A stretch of DNA of 47,589 nucleotides from Clostridiales bacterium (GTDB lineage Bacteria; Bacillota; Clostridia; Peptostreptococcales; Anaerovoracaceae): positions 1 through 47,589 of the forward strand of contig DUVF01000051.1 of NCBI GenBank assembly GCA_012841165.1. Reading direction: 5' to 3'. Shown here piece by piece: positions 1-8,015 of the stretch. The translations under genes were made by a program, and so were the position numbers. The notes beneath the pieces were generated by a model. It had not been told where the DNA came from, ran no database searches, and worked only from the letters and a program-made list of their open reading frames with translations. Every line of letters begins with the position of its first letter. Positions within the stretch are counted from its first letter, which is position 1.

Positions 1-1646
1 AGATCCAATTCTGCGGCGCCGCGCAAACCGTGACCGGTTCCTGTCATCTAATAAGTACCGACAAATATAAATTCCTGCTTGACTGCGGGCAGTTTCAGGG
101 CAGCGACACGGAAGACCAGTGGAACTATAGCTTTGACTTTAATCCGGCGGAGATCGATTTTGTGTTGCTTAGCCATGCGCATATAGACCACAGCGGCAGG
201 TTGCCGCTGCTGGTCAAAAAAGGGTTTAAAGGAAAAATTTACTGCACCGCGGCGACCGCCGACCTGCTTCAGATCATGCTTTTGGACAGCGGTTATATCC
301 ATGAAAAGGAAGCCGAGTGGGACAATAAGAAAAATGAACGCTTAGGTCGTCCGCTGCGGGAGCCGCTCTACACGGTTGCCGATGCGCAGGCCTCGTTGAC
401 ACATGTTGTCCCGGTCTTGTATGACCAGTTGCTGGAAGTGAACGATCAAGTCAAGGCGGTTTTTAATGATGCCGGTCACATCTTAGGCTCCGCCATCATT
501 GAGGTGTTCACCAATGTCGATGGCGACGAATCAAAGCTGGTTTTCTCCGGCGATTTAGGTGTGAAGAATAAGCCCATCCTGAGGGATCCGACCATCATCA
601 AGAAAGCAGATTTTTTAATTTTGGAAACGACCTATGGCGACCGGGTGCATACACAAAGTGAAGCCAGCGTAGAAACCCTTATCGATATAATTCTGAGGAC
701 TGCCAGAAGAGGCGGAAATACAATCATTCCTTCTTTTGCCGTAGGTCGGACGCAGGAATTGATTTATGAGCTGAATCGTTTCTATGAAGCGCATTCAGAG
801 TTGCGCGAGGAACTAAACCGTATCATGGTCTACGTCGACAGTCCGCTGGCGATTTCGGCCACCGAGGTTTTCCAAAGGAACGCCAGTGTCTTTGATGATG
901 AGACCCGTGAATACATCCTGAAAGGAGACAACCCGCTCGACTTCAAGAACCTGCGCTTTACGCGCAAGAGCAACGAGTCTCGGGCATTAAACGATGATCC
1001 CAGTCCGAAGGTCATTATTGCGGCCAGCGGTATGTGTGAAGCCGGCCGGATCAAACATCACCTGAAACATAACTTATGGAATGCCAAGGCGAGCATCGTC
1101 TTTGTCGGTTATCAGGCAGTCGGCACTTTAGGTCGCTCCATCTTAGATGGCTGCGAAGATGTTTCGATTTTCGGCGAGCGGATACATGTATCGGCAGAAA
1201 TCCATAATCTGTCAGGTTTCTCCGGACATGCCGACCGCGAAGGCCTGTTAAATTGGCTGGGCGGCTTCCAAAAAGAACCTTACCAGATATTCCTGGTTCA
1301 TGGCGAACTTGAGGCGAAAAATGCCTTTGCCGAGTCGGTCAAAAACTGCTTTGGCTACGATTGTATAGTCGTACAGGGCGTCAGTGAATACGAATTGATC
1401 AAGGATCTGGCCGCCAGCCATGAACCCGTCAGTCAGCGAATGGCGGATAGGGAGGCGATCAATCGATTAAAGGAGAATATCAGCGCCATCCGGATCGATT
1501 TGGAGGATCTGCTGTACAAAGCCAATCTGGCGGTCGATGCGGAATTGACGCCTGAGCAGATGGAGCAGATCAACCGCGTTGTGCTAAGTATGGAAAAGAA
1601 CACGGTGGATCTCGGTATGGCCCTGACCCACCAGTATCAAAAATGA
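1..1646 (+). CDS. MBL-fold beta-CASP RNA nuclease (5' end cut by window edge)
   Basis: Metallo-beta-lactamase fold nuclease of the beta-CASP group, expected to cleave or trim RNA in the cytoplasm. The zinc motif HAHIDH is at about residues 49-54 counting from the GTG at 30, followed by a GHILGS segment, SGDLG, and the beta-CASP motifs around DSPLA, AASGMCEAGRIKHHL and SGFSGHAD, then FLVHGE near the C-terminus. The frame stays open leftward from position 30 to base 3 and encodes FCGAAQTVTGSCH, which matches the usual start region of this family (LGAAxxVTGS). The true start is therefore just outside the window and the GTG at 30 is not the start. About 538 residues are visible, the family's normal size. 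The C-terminal 70 residues are a helical extension. A hairpin terminator follows directly. The family call is firm; the RNA target cannot be inferred. Confidence 0.93.
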   Translation, partial: IQFCGAAQTVTGSCHLISTDKYKFLLDCGQFQGSDTEDQWNYSFDFNPAEIDFVLLSHAHIDHSGRLPLLVKKGFKGKIYCTAATADLLQIMLLDSGYIHEKEAEWDNKKNERLGRPLREPLYTVADAQASLTHVVPVLYDQLLEVNDQVKAVFNDAGHILGSAIIEVFTNVDGDESKLVFSGDLGVKNKPILRDPTIIKKADFLILETTYGDRVHTQSEASVETLIDIILRTARRGGNTIIPSFAVGRTQELIYELNRFYEAHSELREELNRIMVYVDSPLAISATEVFQRNASVFDDETREYILKGDNPLDFKNLRFTRKSNESRALNDDPSPKVIIAASGMCEAGRIKHHLKHNLWNAKASIVFVGYQAVGTLGRSILDGCEDVSIFGERIHVSAEIHNLSGFSGHADREGLLNWLGGFQKEPYQIFLVHGELEAKNAFAESVKNCFGYDCIVVQGVSEYELIKDLAASHEPVSQRMADREAINRLKENISAIRIDLEDLLYKANLAVDAELTPEQMEQINRVVLSMEKNTVDLGMALTHQYQK

Positions 1647-1662
1647 GAATTTTATAAAAAAG

Positions 1663-1710
1663 ATCACTCTGTGACTGAGCATGAAAAATGGTCAGGCAGA
1701 GTGATTTTTT
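1663..1710. terminator. bidirectional Rho-independent terminator
   Basis: A perfect 9-bp stem (1663-1671 with 1697-1705) is followed by a T run on the plus strand and preceded by an A run at 1656-1660. It can therefore end transcription of both the nuclease gene and the convergent proA gene. Confidence 0.85.
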
Positions 1711-1733
1711 ATTGAATATTGTGGCGGGTGGCT

Positions 1734-3026
1734 TTAGTCGGACGGCAGATCCTTAAAGTGGAACTGTCGGCGGCCGGTCGCATAATCGTCGACCTTATGG
1801 CCATCGCCGGTCAGGCGGTATTTATATGTCACCAGACCTTCTAAGCCGACCGGTCCGCGGGCGTGCAGCTTGCTGGTACTGATGCCGACTTCAGCGCCGA
1901 AGCCATAGCGGAAGCCGTCGGCGAAGCGGGTGGAGCAATTATGGTAAACCCCTGCGCTGTCGACCCGGAGCATAAACCTGGCGGCAGCCTGGGAATCTTC
2001 GGTTACGATGCTGTCGGTGTGATGTGAACCATAGCGGTTGATGTGATCGATTGCTTCGTCCAGATCATCGACCAACCGGATGGCGAGCACATAATCCAGA
2101 TGCTCGGTAGACCAGTTGGCAGGTTCTTTCAGAGTTTCGCCCAGCAGACTGGAAACTTCGGCGTCGCCCAGCAGACGGGTTTGCGAGGCCGCCAGGGCGC
2201 GGGCGATGAGCGGCAGTATTTCGGCGGCCCGGCTGCGATGGACGAGCAGCGTTTCCAGCGTATTGCAAGCGGCCACATACTGAGTTTTGGCGTCGGTGAC
2301 AATTGCCGCCGCCTTAGTTGGATCAGCCGCTGCATCGATATAGATATGACAGACGCCATCGGCATGTCCCATCACCGGGATGCGGGTATTATCCATAATG
2401 TACTTCACGAATTCGTTAGATCCCCGGGGTATTAACAGGTCGATCGCCGAATCCAACTCCAAAATCTTCAGAGTATCTTCGCGTGATTCGATGAGTGTTA
2501 AAAAACCTTCCGGCAGTCCGGCAGACAGACCGGCGGCATAGATGAGGTCGAACAATACTCTGTTGGTTTGTCTGGCTTCGCTGCCGCCCTTAAGCAGGGC
2601 GCAGTTTCCACTTTTCAGACAGAGAGTCGAAATCTGTACCAGGGCATCCGGCCTTGACTCAAAGATGACTCCAATCACTCCGATCGGGCAGGTGATTCGC
2701 TCCAGCAACAGATCTTTGTCAAGCTGCCGCTTTAAAACTGTCTTGAACAGGGGATCCGGCAAGCCGATGAGATCGCGGATTCCGGCTACGCTGTCCTGCA
2801 ATTTTGTCTCATCAAATTTCAAACGTTTGACGATAGGCTCCGGCAAGCCGGCTTCGATTGACGCGGCGAGGTCGGCCTGGTTGGCTTTTAAAATTGCGTC
2901 TTGTTCCCGGATCAAGGCTTCTGTAATCGCGTATAAAGCCTGGTTGCGGGTCTCCAGGGGGAGCGCCGCCAGCTGGGGAGCGGCTGCTTTGGCGCGCTTG
3001 GCAGCTGCTTGGATATCAAAGTCCAT
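1734..3026 (-). CDS. proA: glutamate-5-semialdehyde dehydrogenase (gamma-glutamyl phosphate reductase)
   Basis: Second enzyme of proline synthesis: it reduces gamma-glutamyl phosphate to glutamate-5-semialdehyde with NADPH in the cytoplasm. The 430-residue length is typical. The aldehyde-dehydrogenase-fold segment PIGVIGVIFESRPDALVQ is at about residue 114, the catalytic cysteine at about residue 254 (AACNTLETLL), and the C-terminus contains GPVGLEGLVTYKY. The start is supported by a GGAGGT ribosome site a few bases upstream on the minus strand. The gene lies 51 bp downstream of the metallophosphoesterase in the same direction and may be co-transcribed with it. It is separated from proB and proC (6347-8015), which run the other way, so the pathway is split over two transcription units. 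Confidence 0.97.
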   Translation of the reverse strand: MDFDIQAAAKRAKAAAPQLAALPLETRNQALYAITEALIREQDAILKANQADLAASIEAGLPEPIVKRLKFDETKLQDSVAGIRDLIGLPDPLFKTVLKRQLDKDLLLERITCPIGVIGVIFESRPDALVQISTLCLKSGNCALLKGGSEARQTNRVLFDLIYAAGLSAGLPEGFLTLIESREDTLKILELDSAIDLLIPRGSNEFVKYIMDNTRIPVMGHADGVCHIYIDAAADPTKAAAIVTDAKTQYVAACNTLETLLVHRSRAAEILPLIARALAASQTRLLGDAEVSSLLGETLKEPANWSTEHLDYVLAIRLVDDLDEAIDHINRYGSHHTDSIVTEDSQAAARFMLRVDSAGVYHNCSTRFADGFRYGFGAEVGISTSKLHARGPVGLEGLVTYKYRLTGDGHKVDDYATGRRQFHFKDLPSD

Positions 3027-3077
3027 TTGTTACCTCCATGTTTGGTTTCGTGTTTCGATATCGGATGGGTCGTTGCT

Positions 3078-4058
3078 TCACTCATCCTCCATTAAAGCGG
3101 CATTTCGCCGGCCGGGAGTAGAAAAGTGAGCTCTGTTTTTATTATTTGTCAGATGATCGGCATCGGCGCGCCGGTCAAAATTGCTGATCGGTTCCGGCCC
3201 CTGCAGAACGGTGCGCTTAACATATAGTGTCCCGTCGCGGCGGGTATGGGTGCGCCAGGAGACCAGCGAAATTTCTCCATAGATCAACTCCAAACAGGTA
3301 ATACCGCGAGGATGGATACAGCAGCCGGTGTTGAAATAGGAGGGTTCGTTGTTTTTGGGGAATTTTGCCCGATGCGTGTGGCCGCAGATGAGCATGATGT
3401 TTTCGTAGGAATTCCAGCGATTATAATTCCTTTCCACTTTGTGCCGGCGGTTGCGGTTTTTCGACGGGTTGGCGGCGTATTTGATGCCTACGATGTGCAT
3501 AAATCGCCAGACATAGCGGATCAGAAAAAAGGACAACCACCATAATTGATCGTTGATCAGATCGCCCTGGTGGCCGTGGACAACGAAGATCTCCTGGCCG
3601 GTCACCCGGTGTTTTAGGATGATCGCTTCATGGGCAACCAGACCGGGAAAGAGATCGCCCACGCTTTCGTCGAATTCATCGTCGATGTAATAGAAATTTT
3701 TCTTTAGATATTCGGGGTTGCTCATCTGCAAATTATGGTTGCCGAACAATATGATTAAGCGGTCATCCAGGAAGAATTTGCGCAGCATTTCAAAAGTCGT
3801 GACATGGGCGGCATAAATATGGTCAAACTTAGGCTGTTCGATCAACTCATCGCCATCGCCGACTTCGACATAGGTACAGCCGGTTTCGTAGTAATAATTG
3901 AGAGCGTGTACATAGATATGCCGGTTCCGTCCAAATTCATCCGACAGACTGTCGTCGCCGCGGTGGACGTCGCCGAAAAAAACAAACTTGGATGTATCAT
4001 CAAAAGGTATCGGAAAGGCGTTGCGAAATACCTCGTCGAGCCGTTCTCGTGTGCGCAT
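3078..4058 (-). CDS. calcineurin-like metallophosphoesterase
   Basis: Two-metal phosphoesterase of 326 residues. The five metal-binding blocks occur in order: FFGDVHRGD (about residue 27), GDGDEL (about 68), GNHN (about 106), VHGHQGD (about 160) and CGHTHRAKF (about 226). The third block has GNHN where most relatives have GNHD or GNHE. The insert between blocks three and four, with basic and aromatic residues (LSFFLIRYVWRFMHIV), could associate with the membrane. The substrate is not determinable; relatives include UDP-2,3-diacylglucosamine hydrolase-like and phosphodiesterase proteins. A repeat element carrying an extended -10 promoter lies just upstream. Co-transcription with proA is likely from the 51-bp gap. 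Confidence 0.85.
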   Translation of the reverse strand: MRTRERLDEVFRNAFPIPFDDTSKFVFFGDVHRGDDSLSDEFGRNRHIYVHALNYYYETGCTYVEVGDGDELIEQPKFDHIYAAHVTTFEMLRKFFLDDRLIILFGNHNLQMSNPEYLKKNFYYIDDEFDESVGDLFPGLVAHEAIILKHRVTGQEIFVVHGHQGDLINDQLWWLSFFLIRYVWRFMHIVGIKYAANPSKNRNRRHKVERNYNRWNSYENIMLICGHTHRAKFPKNNEPSYFNTGCCIHPRGITCLELIYGEISLVSWRTHTRRDGTLYVKRTVLQGPEPISNFDRRADADHLTNNKNRAHFSTPGRRNAALMEDE

Positions 4059-4095
4059 TATAAAACCTCATTAAAACTGAAAAACAATCTCGATC

Positions 4096-4211
4096 ATTAT
4101 ATCATAGGCACAAACCTCACTATGATACAATGTTTCCTACCTTGCGGCAACGCCGTAATCCAGCAATTGTAAAGAGTAAGGCTGGATAATTTGTTAGGAA
4201 ACATTATATCA
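4096..4211 (-). repeat. 116-bp promoter-bearing inverted-end repeat, copy 1
   Basis: Read on the minus strand, this starts TGATATAATGTTTCCT, has two internal hairpins (arms ATCCAGC/GCTGGAT and CGGC/GCCG), ends its 89-bp palindromic part with AGGAAACATTGTATCA (4123), and continues 27 bp to TATGATATAAT (rightmost base 4106, leftmost 4096). The second copy is at 6194-6309 in the opposite orientation. By hand alignment about 94 of 116 positions match with no gaps. Exactly 64 bp separate the 89-bp part from the metallophosphoesterase start codon, as in copy 2. TATGATATAAT is a plausible extended -10 for that gene. Confidence 0.8.
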
Positions 4212-4270
4212 TATTTTAAGCTGGCTTGCTTTTGAAATGCTACAGTCTGAATCGGATGCTGCTACTCAAA

Positions 4271-5272
4271 TCAAAACTGCTCTTCAATTTGTTCCAGCAC
4301 AGATCGGCTTAGCCCCAGGATCAGACCATTTACTGCTGCATGGCGAATGCCTTTGGAATCGCGCAGAATGAGGTAACCGGATTGGTGTTCGGGCAGGCGG
4401 CTCAGTTTTGAGTAGTCTCCGGGCAGAGCGTACAGATCGCAGATCCAGTTATCCGCCACCTGTTCAAGCGGTACTTCCAGAATCAGCGAAGCATCACTTT
4501 TTTTATGGATGGCCTGGAAGGAGACTGAAAAATCGTAGTAGTCGCCGGCTAAACACCGGGTATGACCTTCAACAGTCAAGTTGTGACGGTTGAAGCGGAT
4601 GCGTCTGGGGAAGAAACGGCGGTTGGCGCAAGTTACCGTGAATCCTTCATGATAGAGCGCCTGATGCAGATCGATCAACCGCAAAATCGGCAGCAGGCCG
4701 GCCAATTGGCGGACATCATCCGCGTTGTGAAGAAGGATGGTGGATCGGGCTGTCTCGTCCTGCTGCCGGAGCCAGCGGGTATACAAGCTGATGATTTCGG
4801 AGCCGTCGATGGTATCGGTTCGCAAGTGATCCAGACCGAGGTAGCGCTCGATAGTTTTTTGACGAAGATCCGGCAGATGTTGACGCAGGCCGCTATAGTG
4901 CTCAAGCAAACGATAAAGGTCTAATTTTTGGCAGATCGGCGGCTGTATCGACAGGCCGAGCTGTTTTATACGTGCCTGCATAAAGGGAAGGTCGAAGCTG
5001 TTGCCGTTAAAGCTGACCAGAACATCGGCGGCTGTCAGTGTGTTGGAAAAACTCTCAAGCAGTTCCGCCTCATCTTCAGGTCTTTCGCAAAACAACTGGC
5101 AGATCGTTTCGTCTGCCGGCGAATAGCTTCCGGCAAGAATGACCGGGCAGGCATTGGGAGACAGGCCGGTGGTTGCGATATCGAAAAAAACCAGCCGCAG
5201 ACCGTCAAAATAGTGTTTAAAAACAGAACCGGTCTCCGGGGTGAAGGAGGTCGGCGATATGATGGTTTTCAT
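4271..5272 (-). CDS. YprB-like DEDD-fold exonuclease with substituted catalytic Glu
   Basis: Ribonuclease-H-fold protein of the DEDD 3'-5' exonuclease superfamily, 333 residues, resembling YprB-type proteins. The nuclease fold covers about residues 25-205: motif I is FFDIATTGLS (residues 29-38), motif II SFNGNSFDLPF, and motif III HNADDVRQL. Motif I normally reads DIETTG; here codon 33 (plus-strand 5174-5176) is GCA, alanine, so one of the metal-binding acidic residues is missing. The C-terminal 130 residues have no recognisable domain. The start ATG has no clear ribosome site, but TATGATACAAT, an extended -10, lies about 10 bp upstream, so translation could be nearly leaderless. Activity is doubtful; a binding or structural role is possible. 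Confidence 0.75.
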   Translation of the reverse strand: MKTIISPTSFTPETGSVFKHYFDGLRLVFFDIATTGLSPNACPVILAGSYSPADETICQLFCERPEDEAELLESFSNTLTAADVLVSFNGNSFDLPFMQARIKQLGLSIQPPICQKLDLYRLLEHYSGLRQHLPDLRQKTIERYLGLDHLRTDTIDGSEIISLYTRWLRQQDETARSTILLHNADDVRQLAGLLPILRLIDLHQALYHEGFTVTCANRRFFPRRIRFNRHNLTVEGHTRCLAGDYYDFSVSFQAIHKKSDASLILEVPLEQVADNWICDLYALPGDYSKLSRLPEHQSGYLILRDSKGIRHAAVNGLILGLSRSVLEQIEEQF

Positions 5273-5303
5273 GCGTTTATTGTATCATACACAGAAAGGC
5301 AAA

Positions 5304-5392
5304 ACAAAACAGACCGCCGGGGGAGCAGTCTGTTTTGTTCAAAGGGGTATAGGGATTAAAGATTGAGATTATCAGGGGGGATAACCTCAATC
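5304..5392 (-). other. two tandem hairpins upstream of the exonuclease gene
   Basis: Hairpin one pairs 5304-5314 with 5328-5338 (11 bp perfect). Hairpin two pairs 5361-5373 with 5380-5392 (13 bp, one non-Watson-Crick position that becomes a G-U pair only in minus-strand RNA). Both loops contain a run of five or more C on the minus strand. They lie between divergent genes, where no terminator is needed for either neighbour. They could be an RNA leader for the minus-strand gene, or operators. Function unknown. Confidence 0.5.
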
Positions 5393-5472
5393 AAATTATA
5401 CGATATGTTTGAAAAAAAGCAACAACTTATCATTAATAATTGAAAAAAAATAACAATTAGCCAAAATGCAGG

Positions 5473-5478
5473 TATAAT
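5473..5478 (+). promoter_or_regulatory. -10 element of the prepilin peptidase gene
   Basis: A consensus TATAAT lies 25 bp before the preferred GTG start at 5504. Transcription would begin near 5485. No good -35 is visible at normal spacing. Confidence 0.5.
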
Positions 5479-5503
5479 CTATGTCATGGGGAGGTGCCGG
5501 AAC

Positions 5504-6196
5504 GTGTCTCATGCTACGCCCGCTATGACCTGGATTTTATGGATAGCCTTCGCTTTGCCGGCGGGAGCTGCTTCCGCCATCCTTTGTCTGACCGTTTTTA
5601 ACCGCCTGCCGCCAGCCTGGCTGACCGATTACGGTGAACAGCCGGACGAGCAGTTGTGGCAGGTTCGTCTGGATAAGAAAAAATATCTGCCCGGGCTGGG
5701 GTTTTACTTTGCCGGGGTCTGTTTTCGTCTGCTTATGCTGCCGCCGCTGTACGCGCTGCCGGCCTGGTGCGCAATTTTTTGCCTGACCATATTGGCCCTG
5801 GCGGATATCAAATACCTGATTCTGCCCGATCAGTTTATTGTTTTTTTGCTGCTTACTGCAATCGGTTTTTTGCCCTGGCTAAAGACATTTTGGTTTTTGC
5901 CTGCCGGTATCGCTGCTGCCGGTGGAGCCTTGTTGGTAATCGGTGGAATCGGCCGTCTGATTTATCGCCGGGACATTCTGGGTTTTGGAGATATTAAGCT
6001 GGCGTGCGCGATCGGAGCGTTGGCCGGGCCAGCGGCGGGAGTCCTGATTATCTGCTTCGCTTTGCTGGGAAACGGGGCGTTGGCGGCGGTCGGCCTGATC
6101 AGCCGACGGCTGCAGCCAGGTGACGAAAGTCCACTCGGGCCATGGTTAGCCGTTGTAGCGGTCGTCTTTCTATTGTTCAGGTCATGGTTTGAGTGA
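5504..6196 (+). CDS. A24-family prepilin peptidase (type IV leader peptidase)
   Basis: Integral membrane aspartic protease that cleaves class III leader peptides of pilin-like proteins. About 230 residues and six to seven membrane segments. The two catalytic aspartates are in LADIKYLILPDQF and in GFGDIKLA (the GxGD motif). The cytoplasmic zinc-binding methylase domain of classical PilD/GspO is absent, as in short Gram-positive and archaeal forms. An ATG at 5486 is in frame, but a GGGGAGG ribosome site at 5488-5494 fits the GTG at 5504 and would be inside the gene with the earlier start. The stop codon TGA (6194-6196) is the first three bases of repeat copy 2. No pilin genes are nearby, so its substrates are elsewhere. 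Confidence 0.88.
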   Translation: MSHATPAMTWILWIAFALPAGAASAILCLTVFNRLPPAWLTDYGEQPDEQLWQVRLDKKKYLPGLGFYFAGVCFRLLMLPPLYALPAWCAIFCLTILALADIKYLILPDQFIVFLLLTAIGFLPWLKTFWFLPAGIAAAGGALLVIGGIGRLIYRRDILGFGDIKLACAIGALAGPAAGVLIICFALLGNGALAAVGLISRRLQPGDESPLGPWLAVVAVVFLLFRSWFE

Positions 6197-6309
6197 TATA
6201 ATGTTTCCTGAAAGATTATCCAGCTATATCCCTTGCGATTGCTGGGTTGCGGCGTTGCCGAGAGGTAGGAAGAATTGTATCATGGTGAAATTTGCATCTA
6301 TGATATAAT
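6194..6309 (+). repeat. 116-bp promoter-bearing inverted-end repeat, copy 2
   Basis: Same unit as at 4096-4211, opposite orientation. The first 89 bp (6194-6282) run from TGATATAATGTTTCCT to TTGTATCA and include hairpins ATCCAGC/GCTGGGT and CGGC/GCCG. The A-to-G change in the first hairpin keeps pairing as a U-G wobble. Homology to copy 1 begins exactly at TGATATAAT: sequence before it is unrelated in the two copies. The last 11 bp are TATGATATAAT. The unit overlaps the prepilin peptidase stop codon and leads into proB. Confidence 0.8.
6299..6309 (+). promoter_or_regulatory. extended -10 promoter of the proB operon
   Basis: TATGATATAAT contains an extended -10 (TG, one base, TATAAT at 6304-6309) about 37 bp before the proB start. 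No convincing -35 is present. The same 11 bases stand at the same place upstream of the metallophosphoesterase in repeat copy 1. Confidence 0.6.
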
Positions 6310-6346
6310 AACTCAAAGATATTTAGAAAGGTATTGAAGAAATATT

Positions 6347-7141
6347 ATGAAGGCTATTGAAGAGTTGATTGAAAGCAGCCGTAAAATCGTTGTTAAAATA
6401 GGCAGTCATGCGGTATCGGACGAAGCCGGCCATGTCAACCGGGAAGCTATGCGCAGCATCGTCGATCAAATGAATCAGTGGATGAAAAGAGGAAAACGTG
6501 TCATTATCGTATCTTCCGGAGCCGGCATATGCGGCATCGCGGCGATTAACAAATGGCGTCGCAAGGACGATATTCATTATAAACAAGCACTCTGCTCGAT
6601 CGGTCAGGTCGAGTTGATGATGCTGTATAAAGAGTTTTTTGCCGAGCACGGTATACATGTCGGTCAGATTTTGCTTTCGGCTGACGATTTTGAAAACCCG
6701 GTGCGCAATCTGCATATTCGCAACACCTTGTTCACTCTGGTCGATGAAGGCGTGGTGCCAATTATTAACGAGAACGACAGTGTCAGCGTGGACGAGATCA
6801 AGATCGGTGACAACGATACGCTGAGCGCGCTGACAGCCAATTTATGGGGAGCGGATCTTTTGATCCTGCTCAGCGATATAAATGGCATATACGATAAGAA
6901 TCCCAAGATCGATCCCGAGGCCAGGTTGATTCAAACCGTCATGGATATCGACCGGCTGGAGAAGCAGATAGATATGAACGGAACCAGCGCTTTTGGCACT
7001 GGCGGAGCGATTACCAAAATTGCAGCCGCCCGCAGCGTCAATCGCATGGGTATTCCCATGATCATGGCAAATGGAACCAAGATGGATATCCTAAGTCATT
7101 TGGAAAGCGGCCAGGAGACAGGCACGGTATTCTTGCCCTGA
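6347..7141 (+). CDS. proB: glutamate 5-kinase, short form without PUA domain
   Basis: First enzyme of proline synthesis, ATP-dependent phosphorylation of glutamate, cytoplasmic. It has 264 residues, the amino-acid-kinase domain only; the E. coli enzyme is about 100 residues longer because of a C-terminal PUA domain. Visible motifs are VVKIGSHAVSDE near residue 14, VSSGAGICGI near 55, VPIINENDSVSVDEIKIGDN near 135 and GTGGAITKIAAA near 225. It heads a tight operon with proC, a NUDIX gene and a recombinase-like gene. The ribosome site is weak (GAAG). Loss of PUA may alter feedback control, but that is inference. Confidence 0.95.
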   Translation: MKAIEELIESSRKIVVKIGSHAVSDEAGHVNREAMRSIVDQMNQWMKRGKRVIIVSSGAGICGIAAINKWRRKDDIHYKQALCSIGQVELMMLYKEFFAEHGIHVGQILLSADDFENPVRNLHIRNTLFTLVDEGVVPIINENDSVSVDEIKIGDNDTLSALTANLWGADLLILLSDINGIYDKNPKIDPEARLIQTVMDIDRLEKQIDMNGTSAFGTGGAITKIAAARSVNRMGIPMIMANGTKMDILSHLESGQETGTVFLP

Positions 7142-7178
7142 GCCGGCGCCCTGCGGGGCAGGAAGGAAAATAATTGAA

Positions 7179-8015
7179 ATGAAAAGCATCGGTATGATAG
7201 GCTGCGGCAACATGGGGTCAGCCATTATAAAGGGCTATCTGCAAAAGAACCCTGACGCGGCAGGCCTGATTACAGTTTATGATCTCGATCACAGCAAAGT
7301 AGCCGAATTGCGAAAGCTTTGGCCGGGAATCAAAGCGGCCGAAAGCCTGGAGGAATTGACCGAGGCGGCGGAACTGATTTTAATCGCTGTCAAACCGCAG
7401 CACTTCAAGGAAGTGATCGATGAAATAGGCGGTAGGCTTAATGCGGAGAAACATTTTATAGTTTCAATCGCCGTTGGGATGCCGATAGACAGGATAAGCG
7501 CCTGGCTGGATGCAAGCAGCCGGCAGACAGAACGATCGGCCTGGCGCATCGTCAGAGTGATGCCGAATACACCGGCTTTGATCGGGCAGGGCATGTCCGC
7601 TCTCTGCCGCAGTTCGGCTGTCAGCGATACTGATTTTCAAGAGGCGATCGGCTTGTTCAAAGCGGTGGGCAGAGCCGTGGAGATTCCGGAGCAGCTGATG
7701 CATGCTGTAGTTGGCGTTTCCGGCAGCAGCCCGGCCTATGTATACATGTTCATAGAAGCGCTGGCCGATGGAGCGGTGGCCTGGGGTCTCAGCCGGTCGG
7801 CAGCCTATGAAATGGCTGCGCAGACTGTCCTTGGCGCAGCCGCCATGGTACTGGACAGCGAGTTGCATCCCGGGCAATTGAAGGATATGGTCTGCTCACC
7901 GGGAGGAACCACCATTCAGGCGGTAGCGGCGTTGGAGGATAAAGGGCTGCGCACCGCGGTCCTGGCGGCGGTAGATGCGGCGGCCGGAAAATCGAAAGAG
8001 ATGGACGAACAATGA
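7179..8015 (+). CDS. proC: pyrroline-5-carboxylate reductase
   Basis: Last step of proline synthesis: NAD(P)H reduction of pyrroline-5-carboxylate. 278 residues, normal length. The Rossmann nucleotide-binding motif GMIGCGNMGSAI is at residues 5-16. The conserved VRVMPNTPALIGQGMSAL lies near residue 127, and GVSGSSPAYVYMF plus CSPGGTTIQAV form the substrate and dimer region at the C-terminal half. An AGGAAGGA ribosome site is about 12 bp upstream of the start. It follows proB by 37 bp, and its stop overlaps the NUDIX start (ATGA), so translation of the two is probably coupled. Confidence 0.97.
   Translation: MKSIGMIGCGNMGSAIIKGYLQKNPDAAGLITVYDLDHSKVAELRKLWPGIKAAESLEELTEAAELILIAVKPQHFKEVIDEIGGRLNAEKHFIVSIAVGMPIDRISAWLDASSRQTERSAWRIVRVMPNTPALIGQGMSALCRSSAVSDTDFQEAIGLFKAVGRAVEIPEQLMHAVVGVSGSSPAYVYMFIEALADGAVAWGLSRSAAYEMAAQTVLGAAAMVLDSELHPGQLKDMVCSPGGTTIQAVAALEDKGLRTAVLAAVDAAAGKSKEMDEQ

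Noticed and set aside
2542-3129. 195-codon open frame on the plus strand over proA
   Set aside because: Shadow of proA: the protein is Ser/Arg-rich with no motif, and proA is certain.
4123-4211. attC-like integron site or recombinase target near the Xer-like gene
   Set aside because: The palindromic unit lacks the GTTRRRY/RYYYAAC core pairs and there is no integron integrase or cassette array.
5304-5392. Naming the tandem hairpins as a known riboswitch
   Set aside because: No conserved core of any riboswitch class that I know could be matched.
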